Assembly: GCA_001817755.1 (NCBI GenBank)
Contig: MHIY01000001.1
Location: 39,243 to 48,720 of the forward strand
Length of the DNA: 9,478 bases
DNA from: Candidatus Colwellbacteria bacterium RIFCSPLOWO2_01_FULL_48_10
Lineage (GTDB): Bacteria > Patescibacteriota > Minisyncoccia > UBA6257 > Colwellbacteraceae
Direction of reading: 5' to 3'
The translations under genes were made by a program, and so were the position numbers. The number at the start of each line of letters is the position of its first letter. Within the stretch, counting starts at the first letter, position 1. Positions 1 through 6,633 of the stretch are shown in pieces. The notes beneath the pieces were generated by a model. The model saw only the letters and a list, made by a program, of their open reading frames with translations. It had not been told where the DNA came from and did not search any database.

Positions 1-758
1 AGGACGAGCCGATAAAAGTTAAAATAATAAGCTCAAACAGCGGCGGATTGATAGCGACCATCGGCTCCGTGCAGGCGTTCTTGCCGGCTTCTCAGCTTTC
101 GAACGAGCATTACCCGAGCGGCATAGAAACAAACCGCGCGAAAGTTGCCGAAGAACTGAAAAAGTTCGTCGGCCAGGAGCTCCAGGTGAAGATCATCAAC
201 CTGAACCCGCGGACCGGAAAGCTTATTCTCTCCGAGCGCGAGATAATGAGCGCCAACATTAAAGAGCTGGTCGCCAAGTACAAAGTCGGAGAAACAATTG
301 ACGGCATCATCTCCGGCGTCGCGAACTTCGGCGCTTTCCTGAAATTCGCCGACAACACGCAAGTCGAAGGCTTGATACACATATCGGAACTCAGCCATAC
401 GCTTGTAGACAATCCAAAAGACATTGTGAAAGTCGGCGACATGGTCAAAGCCAAAATAACTGAGATCAAGGACAATCAGATATCTCTTTCCTTAAAAGCT
501 CTCCAGCCAAACCCGTGGGACAACGTTGAAGGCAAATTTAAAGCCGGCTCGGCCGTTAAGGGAACCGTTTACAAACTTAATCCTTTCGGCGCAATGGTCA
601 ATCTCGACCACGGCATATTCGGCCTCATACACGTTTCAGAATTCGGTTCCGTCGAGGAGTTGAAAAAGCACCTCGTGCCCGGCACCAACTACAACTTCCT
701 TATCGACTCCATAAAACCCGAAGACCGCAGAGTCGTTTTGAAGCTGGCCAAGGCTTAA
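1..758 (+). CDS. rpsA: 30S ribosomal protein S1, 3' part (5' end outside window)
   Basis: RNA-binding protein of the small ribosomal subunit that helps capture mRNA for initiation. The frame is open from nt 3 to the TAA at 756-758, so the gene starts before the window. The TTG at 48 lies inside an S1 fold and is not a real start. Three S1 (OB-fold) repeats are visible. The first is partial (nt 3 to about 239), with the GGLIATIGSVQAFLPASQL segment typical of S1 and ending NPRTGKLILSERE. The second covers about nt 282-497 (VGETIDGIISGVANFGAFL, then EGLIHISELS). The third covers about nt 540-752 (VKGTVYKLNPFGAMV, then GLIHVSEF) and ends the protein at VVLKLAKA. GAFL and GLIHxSE are hallmark S1-repeat motifs. 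The protein stops directly after the third repeat, so it is probably a short S1 compared with the six-repeat E. coli protein. A hairpin terminator follows 25 nt after the stop. Confidence 0.85.
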   Translation, partial: DEPIKVKIISSNSGGLIATIGSVQAFLPASQLSNEHYPSGIETNRAKVAEELKKFVGQELQVKIINLNPRTGKLILSEREIMSANIKELVAKYKVGETIDGIISGVANFGAFLKFADNTQVEGLIHISELSHTLVDNPKDIVKVGDMVKAKITEIKDNQISLSLKALQPNPWDNVEGKFKAGSAVKGTVYKLNPFGAMVNLDHGIFGLIHVSEFGSVEELKKHLVPGTNYNFLIDSIKPEDRRVVLKLAKA

Positions 759-783
759 AACACAACTTATAGCTTTCGTCATC

Positions 784-819
784 AACAGAACACGACTCCA
801 TCAGGAGCCGTGTTCTGTT
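784..819 (+). terminator. Hairpin terminator after rpsA
   Basis: Arms 784-799 and 804-819 form a 16-bp stem (AACAGAACACGACTCC against GGAGCCGTGTTCTGTT) with one A-C mismatch and a 4-nt loop. The T-tract after it is poor (TTATAT), so termination strength is uncertain. Its position between rpsA and the ftsH promoter fits a transcription stop. Confidence 0.6.
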
Positions 820-850
820 ATATGCGCAGTGTGGTAAATCTGCCGCGGCT

Positions 851-859
851 TGATATAAT
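851..859 (+). promoter_or_regulatory. Extended -10 promoter of ftsH
   Basis: TGATATAAT at 851-859 is a perfect TATAAT with an extended TGn element. No convincing -35 hexamer lies 16-18 bp upstream, as is common for extended -10 promoters. Only 11 nt separate the hexamer from the ATG at 871. The expected start site (about 865-867) leaves a leader of roughly 4-6 nt with no room for a ribosome binding site, so the mRNA is predicted to be nearly leaderless. Confidence 0.65.
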
Positions 860-870
860 TCTTTGACTAA

Positions 871-2700
871 ATGCCAAAACTCTATAAAAACTTTCTGTGG
901 GTCGTGCTGATACTCTTCGGCCTTACCATCCTTACGTCCTCGACATACGAACCGGCAAAACCGTCTGGCGACATAAATCTAAGCCAGCTCGCTGAAAAAA
1001 TAAACGCGGGGGGCGTGGAGAAAATAATTGTGGCCGGAAACGACCTGGAAGTTCATACCACCGGCGAGGAGATCTTGCGCGCGCGCAAAGAACCGGAAGC
1101 CGGACTCACCGAAACCCTGTCGAACCTGAAGGTCTCGGCAAGCGCGCTTTCGGGAGTCGAGATAGAAGTGAAAGAAGAATCAACCGCCAGCTTCTGGCTC
1201 GGCATATTGATACCCACACTTTTGCCGCTACTCATAATCATCGGCATCATCTGGTTCACCACTCAGCGCGCGAAGGGCGGGATGAACCAGGCTTTCTCTT
1301 TCGGCCGGGCAAACGTTAAACGCCTTCAAGCGTCCAAAGACCGCGTAACATTTAACGACGTGGCCGGCCTCAAAGAGGCTAAACAAGAACTCGCCGAAAT
1401 AGTCGATTTTTTGAAATCACCGAAAAAATATCTTGATATCGGGGCTAAAATTCCGCGTGGCGTGTTGCTGATGGGCTACCCAGGAACCGGCAAGACTTTA
1501 CTCGCCCGCGCCGTCGCCGGTGAGGCGAACGTGCCGTTTTTCCACATCTCGGCTTCTGAGTTCGTTGAGATGTTCGTGGGCGTGGGCGCAGCACGCGTGC
1601 GCGATCTTTTTGAAACAGCTAAAAAAGCAGCGCCGGCGATAATATTCATTGACGAGATTGACGCCATCGGCCGGGAACGTGGAACCGGCTTGGGAGGCGG
1701 GCACGACGAACGGGAACAAACCTTAAATCAAATACTGGTGGAAATGGACGGCTTCGAACGCGATACCAAACTGATAGTCATGGCGGCGACGAACCGCGCC
1801 GATGTATTGGACTCCGCGCTTCTGCGGCCAGGGCGCTTCGACCGCCGGATAATTCTGGACGCTCCCGACATCAGCGAACGCGAATCCATCTTGAAATTAC
1901 ACGCAAAAAATAAGCCCCTTGAAACCGACGTTGATCTCAGAAAAATAGCCCAGCGCACTCCGGGATTCTCCGGAGCCGATCTGGCAAACCTTTTAAACGA
2001 AGCGGCAATATTCGCGGCGCAAAAAAATAAGAAAACTGTTAATCATCAAGATGTATTAGATTCGATTGAAAAAGTTATGCTCGGCCCGGCAAGAAGCAGC
2101 CGGATTGTGTCCCCTAAGCAAAAAGAGATAACTGCCTATCACGAAGCCGGACACTCATTGGTTGCCGCGAGCTTAAAAGAATCTGACCCAGTGCATAAAG
2201 TTTCCATCGTGGCTCGTGGGAATGCCGGTGGATATACGCTTAAACTCCCATCGGAGGATAATAATCTGAAAACAAAATCACAATTCATGGCCGACCTTGC
2301 TGTTATGATGGGCGGATATGTCGCCGAAAAACTGACCTTCGGCGACCTGACCACCGGCGCATCAAATGACCTTGAAAACGCCTCGAGCCTGGCGCGAGCG
2401 CTAGTTACCCGTTACGGCATGAGCGAAAAAATCGGCCCGCTGACTTTTGGCAAGACTAACGAAATGTCATTTCTTGGCCGCAATCTTGTGGCCGAAAAAA
2501 GCTATTCCGAAGCAATGGCAATAAAAATAGACGAGGAAGTTAGGAAATTTATCGACGATGCTCATAAAACAGCGATAAAAATAATCACCTCGCGCAAAAA
2601 GCTTTTGAAAGAGATCGCCAACGCGCTCATCGAAAAAGAAACTCTGGAACAGGAAGAATTTTACGCGCTCATAGGGGATTTGAAGCCTATCCTCCGTTAA
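871..2700 (+). CDS. ftsH: ATP-dependent zinc metalloprotease FtsH
   Basis: Membrane-anchored AAA+ protease (609 aa) that unfolds and degrades membrane and short-lived cytosolic proteins as a hexamer. Transmembrane helix 1 is about residues 8-24, followed by a small extracytoplasmic domain and transmembrane helix 2 at about 107-130. The AAA module has Walker A GYPGTGKT (202-209; family usual GPPGTGKT), pore motif FVGVG (235-239), Walker B IIFIDEIDAIG (257-267) and the second region of homology ATNRADVLDSALLRPGRFDRR with its arginines. The M41 peptidase domain has HEAGH (His424, Glu425, His428). The presumed third zinc ligand is Asp500 in TTGASNDLENA. The start is secure: an in-frame TAA (868-870) abuts the ATG. 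Length is slightly below E. coli FtsH (644 aa) because the C-terminal tail is short. There is no Shine-Dalgarno sequence. The gene is monocistronic between two hairpin terminators. Confidence 0.97.
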   Translation: MPKLYKNFLWVVLILFGLTILTSSTYEPAKPSGDINLSQLAEKINAGGVEKIIVAGNDLEVHTTGEEILRARKEPEAGLTETLSNLKVSASALSGVEIEVKEESTASFWLGILIPTLLPLLIIIGIIWFTTQRAKGGMNQAFSFGRANVKRLQASKDRVTFNDVAGLKEAKQELAEIVDFLKSPKKYLDIGAKIPRGVLLMGYPGTGKTLLARAVAGEANVPFFHISASEFVEMFVGVGAARVRDLFETAKKAAPAIIFIDEIDAIGRERGTGLGGGHDEREQTLNQILVEMDGFERDTKLIVMAATNRADVLDSALLRPGRFDRRIILDAPDISERESILKLHAKNKPLETDVDLRKIAQRTPGFSGADLANLLNEAAIFAAQKNKKTVNHQDVLDSIEKVMLGPARSSRIVSPKQKEITAYHEAGHSLVAASLKESDPVHKVSIVARGNAGGYTLKLPSEDNNLKTKSQFMADLAVMMGGYVAEKLTFGDLTTGASNDLENASSLARALVTRYGMSEKIGPLTFGKTNEMSFLGRNLVAEKSYSEAMAIKIDEEVRKFIDDAHKTAIKIITSRKKLLKEIANALIEKETLEQEEFYALIGDLKPILR

Positions 2701-2740
2701 GATTACCGAGGGTCGATATCGGTTTGGCCGTGCCTCCTGA

Positions 2741-2776
2741 CAAAAATATGCCCAATTTGGGGCATATTTTTGTTTT
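2741..2776. terminator. Bidirectional terminator between ftsH and tRNA-Ile
   Basis: Perfect 13-bp stem, CAAAAATATGCCC (2741-2753) with 2760-2772, and a 6-nt loop. On the + strand the stem ends in TATTTTTG followed by TTTT. On the minus strand the A/T-rich arm likewise supplies a T-run. It can end both ftsH (+) and the tRNA-Ile transcript (-). Confidence 0.75.
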
Positions 2777-2782
2777 ACGAGG

Positions 2783-2853
2783 TGCGCGCACTTGGAGTCG
2801 AACCAAGGACTAGCGTGTATAAGACGCCGATTTTACCGTTAAACTATGCGCGC
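2783..2853 (-). tRNA. tRNA-Ile (anticodon UAU)
   Basis: The complementary strand folds as a complete 71-nt cloverleaf. The acceptor is GCGCGCA/TGCGCGC, the D stem GTTT/AAAT with loop AACGGTA, the anticodon stem GGCGT/ACGCT with loop CTTATAC, and the T arm CTTGG-TTCGACT-CCAAG. The discriminator is A, and CCA is not encoded (CCT follows). Loop positions 34-36 read TAT, which decodes AUA. Most bacteria instead read AUA with a CAU tRNA modified to lysidine by TilS, so this anticodon is unusual. AUA codons are common in the neighbouring genes (for example 910-912 in ftsH). Confidence 0.92.
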
Positions 2854-2861
2854 TTCTGATT

Positions 2862-2867
2862 AAAATA
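2862..2867 (-). promoter_or_regulatory. Putative -10 box of tRNA-Ile
   Basis: On the minus strand TATTTT (followed by AAT) lies 8 nt before the first tRNA base, which would place the transcription start at or just before the mature 5' end. A TTGATG further upstream is 21 bp away, too far for a standard -35, so the assignment is tentative. Confidence 0.35.
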
Positions 2868-2965
2868 TGCTTGCGATGCCTTCGAGCCCATCAAGATTTG
2901 CGTGCCGATTTTAACATTACCGATTCGGACATTACAAGTTCCATGACCAAAACCATTTTTGCCCT

Positions 2966-2996
2966 AAAAAGAAAAACCACGTTTTGCCGTTCGTGG
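2966..2996 (-). terminator. Terminator of the winged-helix gene
   Basis: Read on the minus strand, CCACG (2996-2992) pairs with CGTGG (2981-2977) across a 10-nt loop, followed immediately by TTTTTCTTTTT (2976-2966). The stem is short but the T-tract is strong. It lies 15 nt beyond the stop of the upstream minus-strand gene. Confidence 0.5.
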
Positions 2997-3010
2997 GAGC
3001 AGAGATGTGC

Positions 3011-3673
3011 TCAGATTGAAAAAGAAGGGTTAGAAAGAGACATCAGTTCTCTGGCCACGATGAGTCCATTTTCGCTAAGCCGGTATAGCCATCTGGTTCT
3101 TGGGTAAGTATTCTCATTTGGTAGGCCATCGATTTCCACCCTTGTGACCAGATTCAAGCCGATCATGCTCTCGAGCAACTCGCGGATACGATCCTCTTTG
3201 CTGCCGACAAAGCCAACCAACTCTTTCGTTGACAATCCTATGGGAATCACCACTCGATCAGTCGTGGCTTTGAGCAAAGCATCGAAAATCCTCAGGCTCA
3301 TCGATGCTTTAGGGACATCTCTCACTCCCAGAAGATCTCTAGCAGAAACCAGTGAACATGAATCTAGCAGTCTAACTGCGCGAAGGCCTTTCGGTGTCAG
3401 CTTGTAGATGGGTTGGTTTTCGCATGGTCTGAGAGAACCCATTCTCCGAGCTGCTTTCTTGTCTACCAACTCCTCTTCGGCTAGGTTGGCAGCGACAAGC
3501 CTGATGAGGACACTTTTTGCGTTGTCATCTTCGCTAGGGCAGCCGATGTTGCTTGCTAGCACCGAGAAAGGCAACCCTTTTTCGGCATTGAGTAGCGCCC
3601 TCAACATTCTCGGAATTATAGATGGCCTTGGATTTCTTTTCTTGAGCCCATTTATGGAAGAACTAGCGTTCAC
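3011..3673 (-). CDS. Tandem winged-helix putative DNA-binding protein
   Basis: 220-aa soluble protein, not assignable to a named family from sequence alone. It reads as two successive winged-helix units. The first is about residues 18-105: helices around SIIPRMLRALLNAE and FSVLASNIG, helix DNAKSVLIRLVAANLA, then wing and closing helix IYKLTPKGLRAVRLL. The second is about residues 125-212: LRIFDALLKA, STKELVGFVGS, EDRIRELLESMIGLNLV, then WLYRLSENGLIVARELM. The matching ends (Y-[KR]-L-[TS]-x-x-GL-x-x-x-R-x-L) suggest an internal duplication like those in MarR/PadR-type regulators. Start is GTG at 3673-3671. An in-frame TGA 6 nt upstream rules out a longer form, though the next Met (residue 23) is possible. 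It has its own promoter and terminator, so it is monocistronic. Its targets are unknown; a transcriptional role is inference. Confidence 0.75.
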   Translation of the reverse strand: MNASSSINGLKKRNPRPSIIPRMLRALLNAEKGLPFSVLASNIGCPSEDDNAKSVLIRLVAANLAEEELVDKKAARRMGSLRPCENQPIYKLTPKGLRAVRLLDSCSLVSARDLLGVRDVPKASMSLRIFDALLKATTDRVVIPIGLSTKELVGFVGSKEDRIRELLESMIGLNLVTRVEIDGLPNENTYPRTRWLYRLSENGLIVARELMSLSNPSFSI

Positions 3674-3689
3674 TTGTGATCACTCTTTG

Positions 3690-3718
3690 AATCTACCACC
3701 TATATACAGCTCGGTCAA
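3690..3718 (-). promoter_or_regulatory. Promoter of the winged-helix gene with palindrome at the start site
   Basis: On the minus strand, TTGACC (3718-3713) and TAGATT (3695-3690) are separated by exactly 17 bp. The predicted start site, about 3683, coincides with the perfect 8-bp palindrome GTGATCAC (3676-3683), only a few bases before the GTG start codon. A palindrome at this place could be an operator, possibly for autoregulation by the gene's own product (inference). Confidence 0.5.
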
Positions 3719-3776
3719 AAGAAAGAAGAATCTACCCACGCTAGCGAGAGAGTATAACTTTCCAAACATTCAAGAG

Positions 3777-3875
3777 TTTTTGTGTTTCTTGAAAACGTGC
3801 CGCAGGCCGCGTAGGCGGCCGAGACTGAAGAAAATTTAGAACACTACATTATTCTGTTTTTCAAAAACACAAAGA
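3777..3875. repeat. Imperfect inverted repeat enclosing a GC-rich hairpin
   Basis: Arms 3777-3796 and 3856-3875 match in inverted orientation at about 16 of 20 positions. The right arm contains a near-perfect palindrome, TGTTTTTcAAAAACA (3855-3869). Inside lies a compact perfect GC hairpin, GGCCGC-GTAG-GCGGCC (3805-3820). The interval lies between the winged-helix promoter and the end of the ATPase gene, so it may terminate minus-strand transcription, but there is no T-tract directly after the GC hairpin. I see no gene in 3719-3902. Confidence 0.45.
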
Positions 3876-3902
3876 CGAACCATTAGCCTACTTCTTAGAA
3901 AG

Positions 3903-6377
3903 TTATGCGACCGAGTTCTTATATTCCGGCCTCAGTCTTTCCATTATTTCCTTCTCGACAATCGCGCGGTCGCGGCCGTATTTTAGAGACGAGATGCGCC
4001 TGAGGCCGGCGGCGATGCCCGTATTCCCCTTCTCCGGCGGATAGATGGACATCGAAAATGGCCTAGTCGTCTTTCCGTACACCAGAAGCCTCACATAGGC
4101 CTTGAAGTTGTCGATGTTGACCAGGTCGCTTTCGTTGAAGACAGGCGTAAACTGCTTTACTAAAAACTCCGCGTCCTGCGCCCCGACCCTCATGGCTAAA
4201 ATGTTGCCCACGTTGCCAAAAACCGCGTCGCGAATCTCTTTTTTGAGCTGTTCGATGAACTGGTGGGCAATAATAAGGTCCAGGTGGTATTTTCTCGCTT
4301 CGGAAAGAATAGTCGAGATCGAATCCGTCGCGAAATTTTGAAACTCGTCGATGTAGAGATAAAAGTCTTTTCTGAGATTTTCGGCCTGGTCCACTCTGGA
4401 AAACGCCGCCATCAGAATCTTGCCGACTACGATAAGCCCTAAAAGCGAGGCGTTGATGTCGCCGAGCCGACCCTTCGACAGACTTACAATCAATATCTTT
4501 TTAGAGTCCATTATGTCGCGGAAGTCGATGCTCGTCTTAGACTGGGCGATAATCGGGCGTACGTAATCGTTCGCCAGGAACACGTTAAACTTTGAAGTAA
4601 TGTAGGGAACCATGTTCGCGAGCGCAGCCTCTCCCCCAGCTTTCTCCGCTTCTTTCTCCCAAAAATCTTTGACCAGGATGTTGTTGCAGTTCAAAAGCAA
4701 TGACCTCCTGAATTCTTTGTCAGCCAGAACCTTGGGTATTTCCAAAAGCGTGAAACCGCGTTCGGGGTGCTCCATAAGCAACAAAAGCGCGTTACGGGTA
4801 TATTGTTCGAACATGGGCCCGCCAGTCGTCTTGAGGTCGTAGAGCTTGTCCAAGATATTTATAAGCTCGTTAACGATAAACGTTTTTTGTTCCGGATAGC
4901 GCGGGTCGTACTGAAGCATATTTAAGCCTATCGGCCGGGAAAGGTCGGCCGGATCAAGAAGCACCACGTCCTCGTAGCGGTTTTCGGGAATTAGGCCCAT
5001 GACCTCCTCGGCGATATCGCCGTGCGGATCGATAAGCCCGACGCCTTCGCCGTTCCTAATGTCCTGCACGATCATATTTTTCATAAGAGTGCTCTTACCC
5101 ACGCCGGTCTGACCGATCAGGTATACGTGCCGGCGCCGATCCTCGCCGGAAATTTTTATAGGACGCTCATCCCCGCGATAGACGTTTTTGCCGATAAGCA
5201 ACCCATCCTTGGGCAAGTCTTGCGGCGGCTCAGAAACTCTTGCGCTCACCGCGCGCAGGCGCGGTGATTCGAGGTTGGTGTTCGGGAAGTGGTATATGCC
5301 AGATAGCTCCTCGACTGAGAGAATATTTTTTTCGGCCTCATTGAACAGCCGATACGAGAAATCGAAGAAGAAGTTACGCAAGCTCTTACCCTTGGGCCGC
5401 ACCACTCTGAAGCCGTTCCAGACCGGATGGGCAAGCTGGGAAAACGAGTTTTCGATCTGGCGCAAAATTTCTTCGGCGCGAACCTCGGTGTTGGCCGAGG
5501 CGACTAGGCGCAAATTCACCTCAACCTGAGGCTTCGAAGCCTTAGCTTCCAGCACCTTTATCGCTTCTTCATCGCCGCCACGCCGCTCGGGCGGAGCCTC
5601 ACCCGGTTTTTTCGCGGGCTTCGCCATCTCTCTGATCACCCTCAGGCCTATATTGCCTATGTTTTTCTTGGCTTCGTGGAGCGTTTCACCGCGCTTGATC
5701 TCTTTCATGAGCTTGAGGCCTTCTTTGCGCGTATCCCCTTTTGAAGGGCGAATTATGATTTGAAGCGCAGCGCCCTCGCCCACCTCGTTGAGCTTAGAAA
5801 GCGAGTTGATTATTTCTTTAAGCGGGTCGGCGTCGAGCTCCTTATACGTTCTCATGGGCAGAGCATCCATTTTTTGCAACTTCAAATATGCGCCAAGAGA
5901 AGAGCCGGCTGGGTTAAAGATCGTGTAGTCTTCCACCAGGGTAACCTGCGCCTTTGGGAAATAGCTGTAGATTTGTTTTTCAAGATCGTTCAAGAATTTC
6001 GACTGTATCGCAACAAAAAAGGTTATGGACTCGCCTACATGTGGCACAGCCAGCTCAAAAACAACAGACTGCCGCGGTTTGAAAAGACGGAAAAATTCTG
6101 GACCGGAAAAACGCATGGCCGCGACGGCCGCGTAAAATTGTTCCATGACAGCAATCACGTCTTTCTCATCTTTCACTGGTTGTTGCTGTTGCTGGGGTGT
6201 TATGGTCAAGTCGCGTGGCAAAACCACCGAGAGTAATTTCATGTTAAGCGAACGGGTGATCCTGGCGCGCATCCGCTTGTGTCCGACAAAAACCGCCCAG
6301 AAAGCAACCGCGGTGGCGACTGCGGAAACAACGACTATCGCCATGCCTAGCGTCCCGTTTACAAAATAGCTTGTCAT
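3903..6377 (-). CDS. VirD4/TraG-like type IV secretion/DNA transfer ATPase
   Basis: 824-aa P-loop ATPase resembling coupling proteins of conjugation systems (VirD4/TraD/TraG and HerA/FtsK relatives), which pump DNA or recruit substrates at the membrane. One N-terminal transmembrane helix (about 10-31) is followed by a short QQQQQ run (62-66) and a long family-specific region (about 70-390) with a charged, proline-rich linker near 252-270. The motor domain has Walker A GQTGVGKST (422-430), GLIDPHGD (447-454), Walker B YLYIDEFQNF (673-682, Asp677-Glu678) and the downstream ILSEARKYHLDLIIAHQ (690-706), typical of TraG/TraD C-terminal domains. Start ATG at 6377; no Shine-Dalgarno sequence. No relaxase, VirB4 or other secretion gene is present here, so its machine is unidentified; a role in DNA uptake, transfer or pilus-linked export is inference. 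Its first codons belong to a 33-bp inverted repeat. Confidence 0.88.
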   Translation of the reverse strand: MTSYFVNGTLGMAIVVVSAVATAVAFWAVFVGHKRMRARITRSLNMKLLSVVLPRDLTITPQQQQQPVKDEKDVIAVMEQFYAAVAAMRFSGPEFFRLFKPRQSVVFELAVPHVGESITFFVAIQSKFLNDLEKQIYSYFPKAQVTLVEDYTIFNPAGSSLGAYLKLQKMDALPMRTYKELDADPLKEIINSLSKLNEVGEGAALQIIIRPSKGDTRKEGLKLMKEIKRGETLHEAKKNIGNIGLRVIREMAKPAKKPGEAPPERRGGDEEAIKVLEAKASKPQVEVNLRLVASANTEVRAEEILRQIENSFSQLAHPVWNGFRVVRPKGKSLRNFFFDFSYRLFNEAEKNILSVEELSGIYHFPNTNLESPRLRAVSARVSEPPQDLPKDGLLIGKNVYRGDERPIKISGEDRRRHVYLIGQTGVGKSTLMKNMIVQDIRNGEGVGLIDPHGDIAEEVMGLIPENRYEDVVLLDPADLSRPIGLNMLQYDPRYPEQKTFIVNELINILDKLYDLKTTGGPMFEQYTRNALLLLMEHPERGFTLLEIPKVLADKEFRRSLLLNCNNILVKDFWEKEAEKAGGEAALANMVPYITSKFNVFLANDYVRPIIAQSKTSIDFRDIMDSKKILIVSLSKGRLGDINASLLGLIVVGKILMAAFSRVDQAENLRKDFYLYIDEFQNFATDSISTILSEARKYHLDLIIAHQFIEQLKKEIRDAVFGNVGNILAMRVGAQDAEFLVKQFTPVFNESDLVNIDNFKAYVRLLVYGKTTRPFSMSIYPPEKGNTGIAAGLRRISSLKYGRDRAIVEKEIMERLRPEYKNSVA

Positions 6378-6395
6378 GGCAGATGTTATTTTTCT

Positions 6396-6401
6396 ATCAT
6401 A
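6396..6401 (-). promoter_or_regulatory. Possible -10 box of the ATPase gene
   Basis: TATGAT on the minus strand lies 18 nt before the ATG at 6377, inside the interval bounded by the 33-bp inverted repeat. There is no recognisable -35. If used, it would give a leader of about 11 nt without a ribosome binding site. Confidence 0.3.
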
Positions 6402-6407
6402 TTCAAG

Positions 6408-6441
6408 GCGTCGAGGAGCGACGCGTACCTGAAGGGTACGC
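6408..6441. repeat. Two adjoining perfect hairpins
   Basis: GCGTCG-AGGAG-CGACGC (6408-6424) is followed, sharing two bases, by GCGTACC-TGAAG-GGTACGC (6423-6441). They look like a compact REP-type palindromic unit rather than a terminator, having no T-tract. The block lies in the 256-bp gap upstream of the ATPase gene. Confidence 0.6.
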
Positions 6442-6489
6442 TAGTGACGAGCAACATAGAAGATGATGAAAAAGACCGTCTGCCCGAAG

Positions 6490-6593
6490 GGAAAGAGAAT
6501 TTTTGGCCATCTTCTTCGTCATTCCTCCTGGCAGTGCTCTTCAAGCACAGCGGTGTCGTCATTCCTTGAATATTGCTCAAAAATTCTCTTTCC
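6490..6593. repeat. Perfect 16-bp inverted repeat with inner hairpin and 11-bp direct repeats
   Basis: GGAAAGAGAATTTTTG (6490-6505) is exactly inverted at 6578-6593, a 16-bp stem with a 72-nt loop. The loop holds the direct repeat TCGTCATTCCT at 6516-6526 and 6556-6566, and a small hairpin GTGCT-CTTCA-AGCAC between them. The right arm overlaps the 33-bp repeat by two bases. A 69-codon minus-strand frame crosses the block (6595-6386), but it is low-complexity and probably non-coding. Confidence 0.65.
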
Positions 6594-6633
6594 ATGGCAA
6601 GTTATTTTGTAAATGGGGCGCTGGATTGGCCGT

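Larger units (their letters stand above)
6346..6624. repeat. 33-bp inverted repeat carrying the ATPase start codons
   Basis: Minus-strand 6378-6346 and plus-strand 6592-6624 match at 28 of 33 positions. They share CCATG, CAAG, TATTTTGTAAA, GGG and CGCT blocks. All five differences are transitions; three are silent and two change Thr to Ala. The right copy would encode MASYFVNGAL where the ATPase begins MTSYFVNGTL, but its frame closes at a TGA about 30 codons on, inside the antisense of the 139-aa gene. The arms enclose 213 bp. Either the right copy is a relic of a second ATPase gene, or the interval is or was invertible. Confidence 0.75.

Noticed and set aside
33..475. Minus-strand frames opposite rpsA
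   Set aside because: Shadows of a clearly recognisable S1 coding sequence.
3408..3839. 143-codon plus-strand open frame (and a second at 3144-3407)
   Set aside because: Antisense to the winged-helix gene, whose minus-strand frame has coherent repeats, promoter and terminator.
6386..6595. 69-codon minus-strand open frame in front of the ATPase gene
   Set aside because: Low-complexity product, runs straight across the inverted repeats and hairpins, shows no domain and no ribosome binding site; more likely a chance frame in a palindromic repeat.
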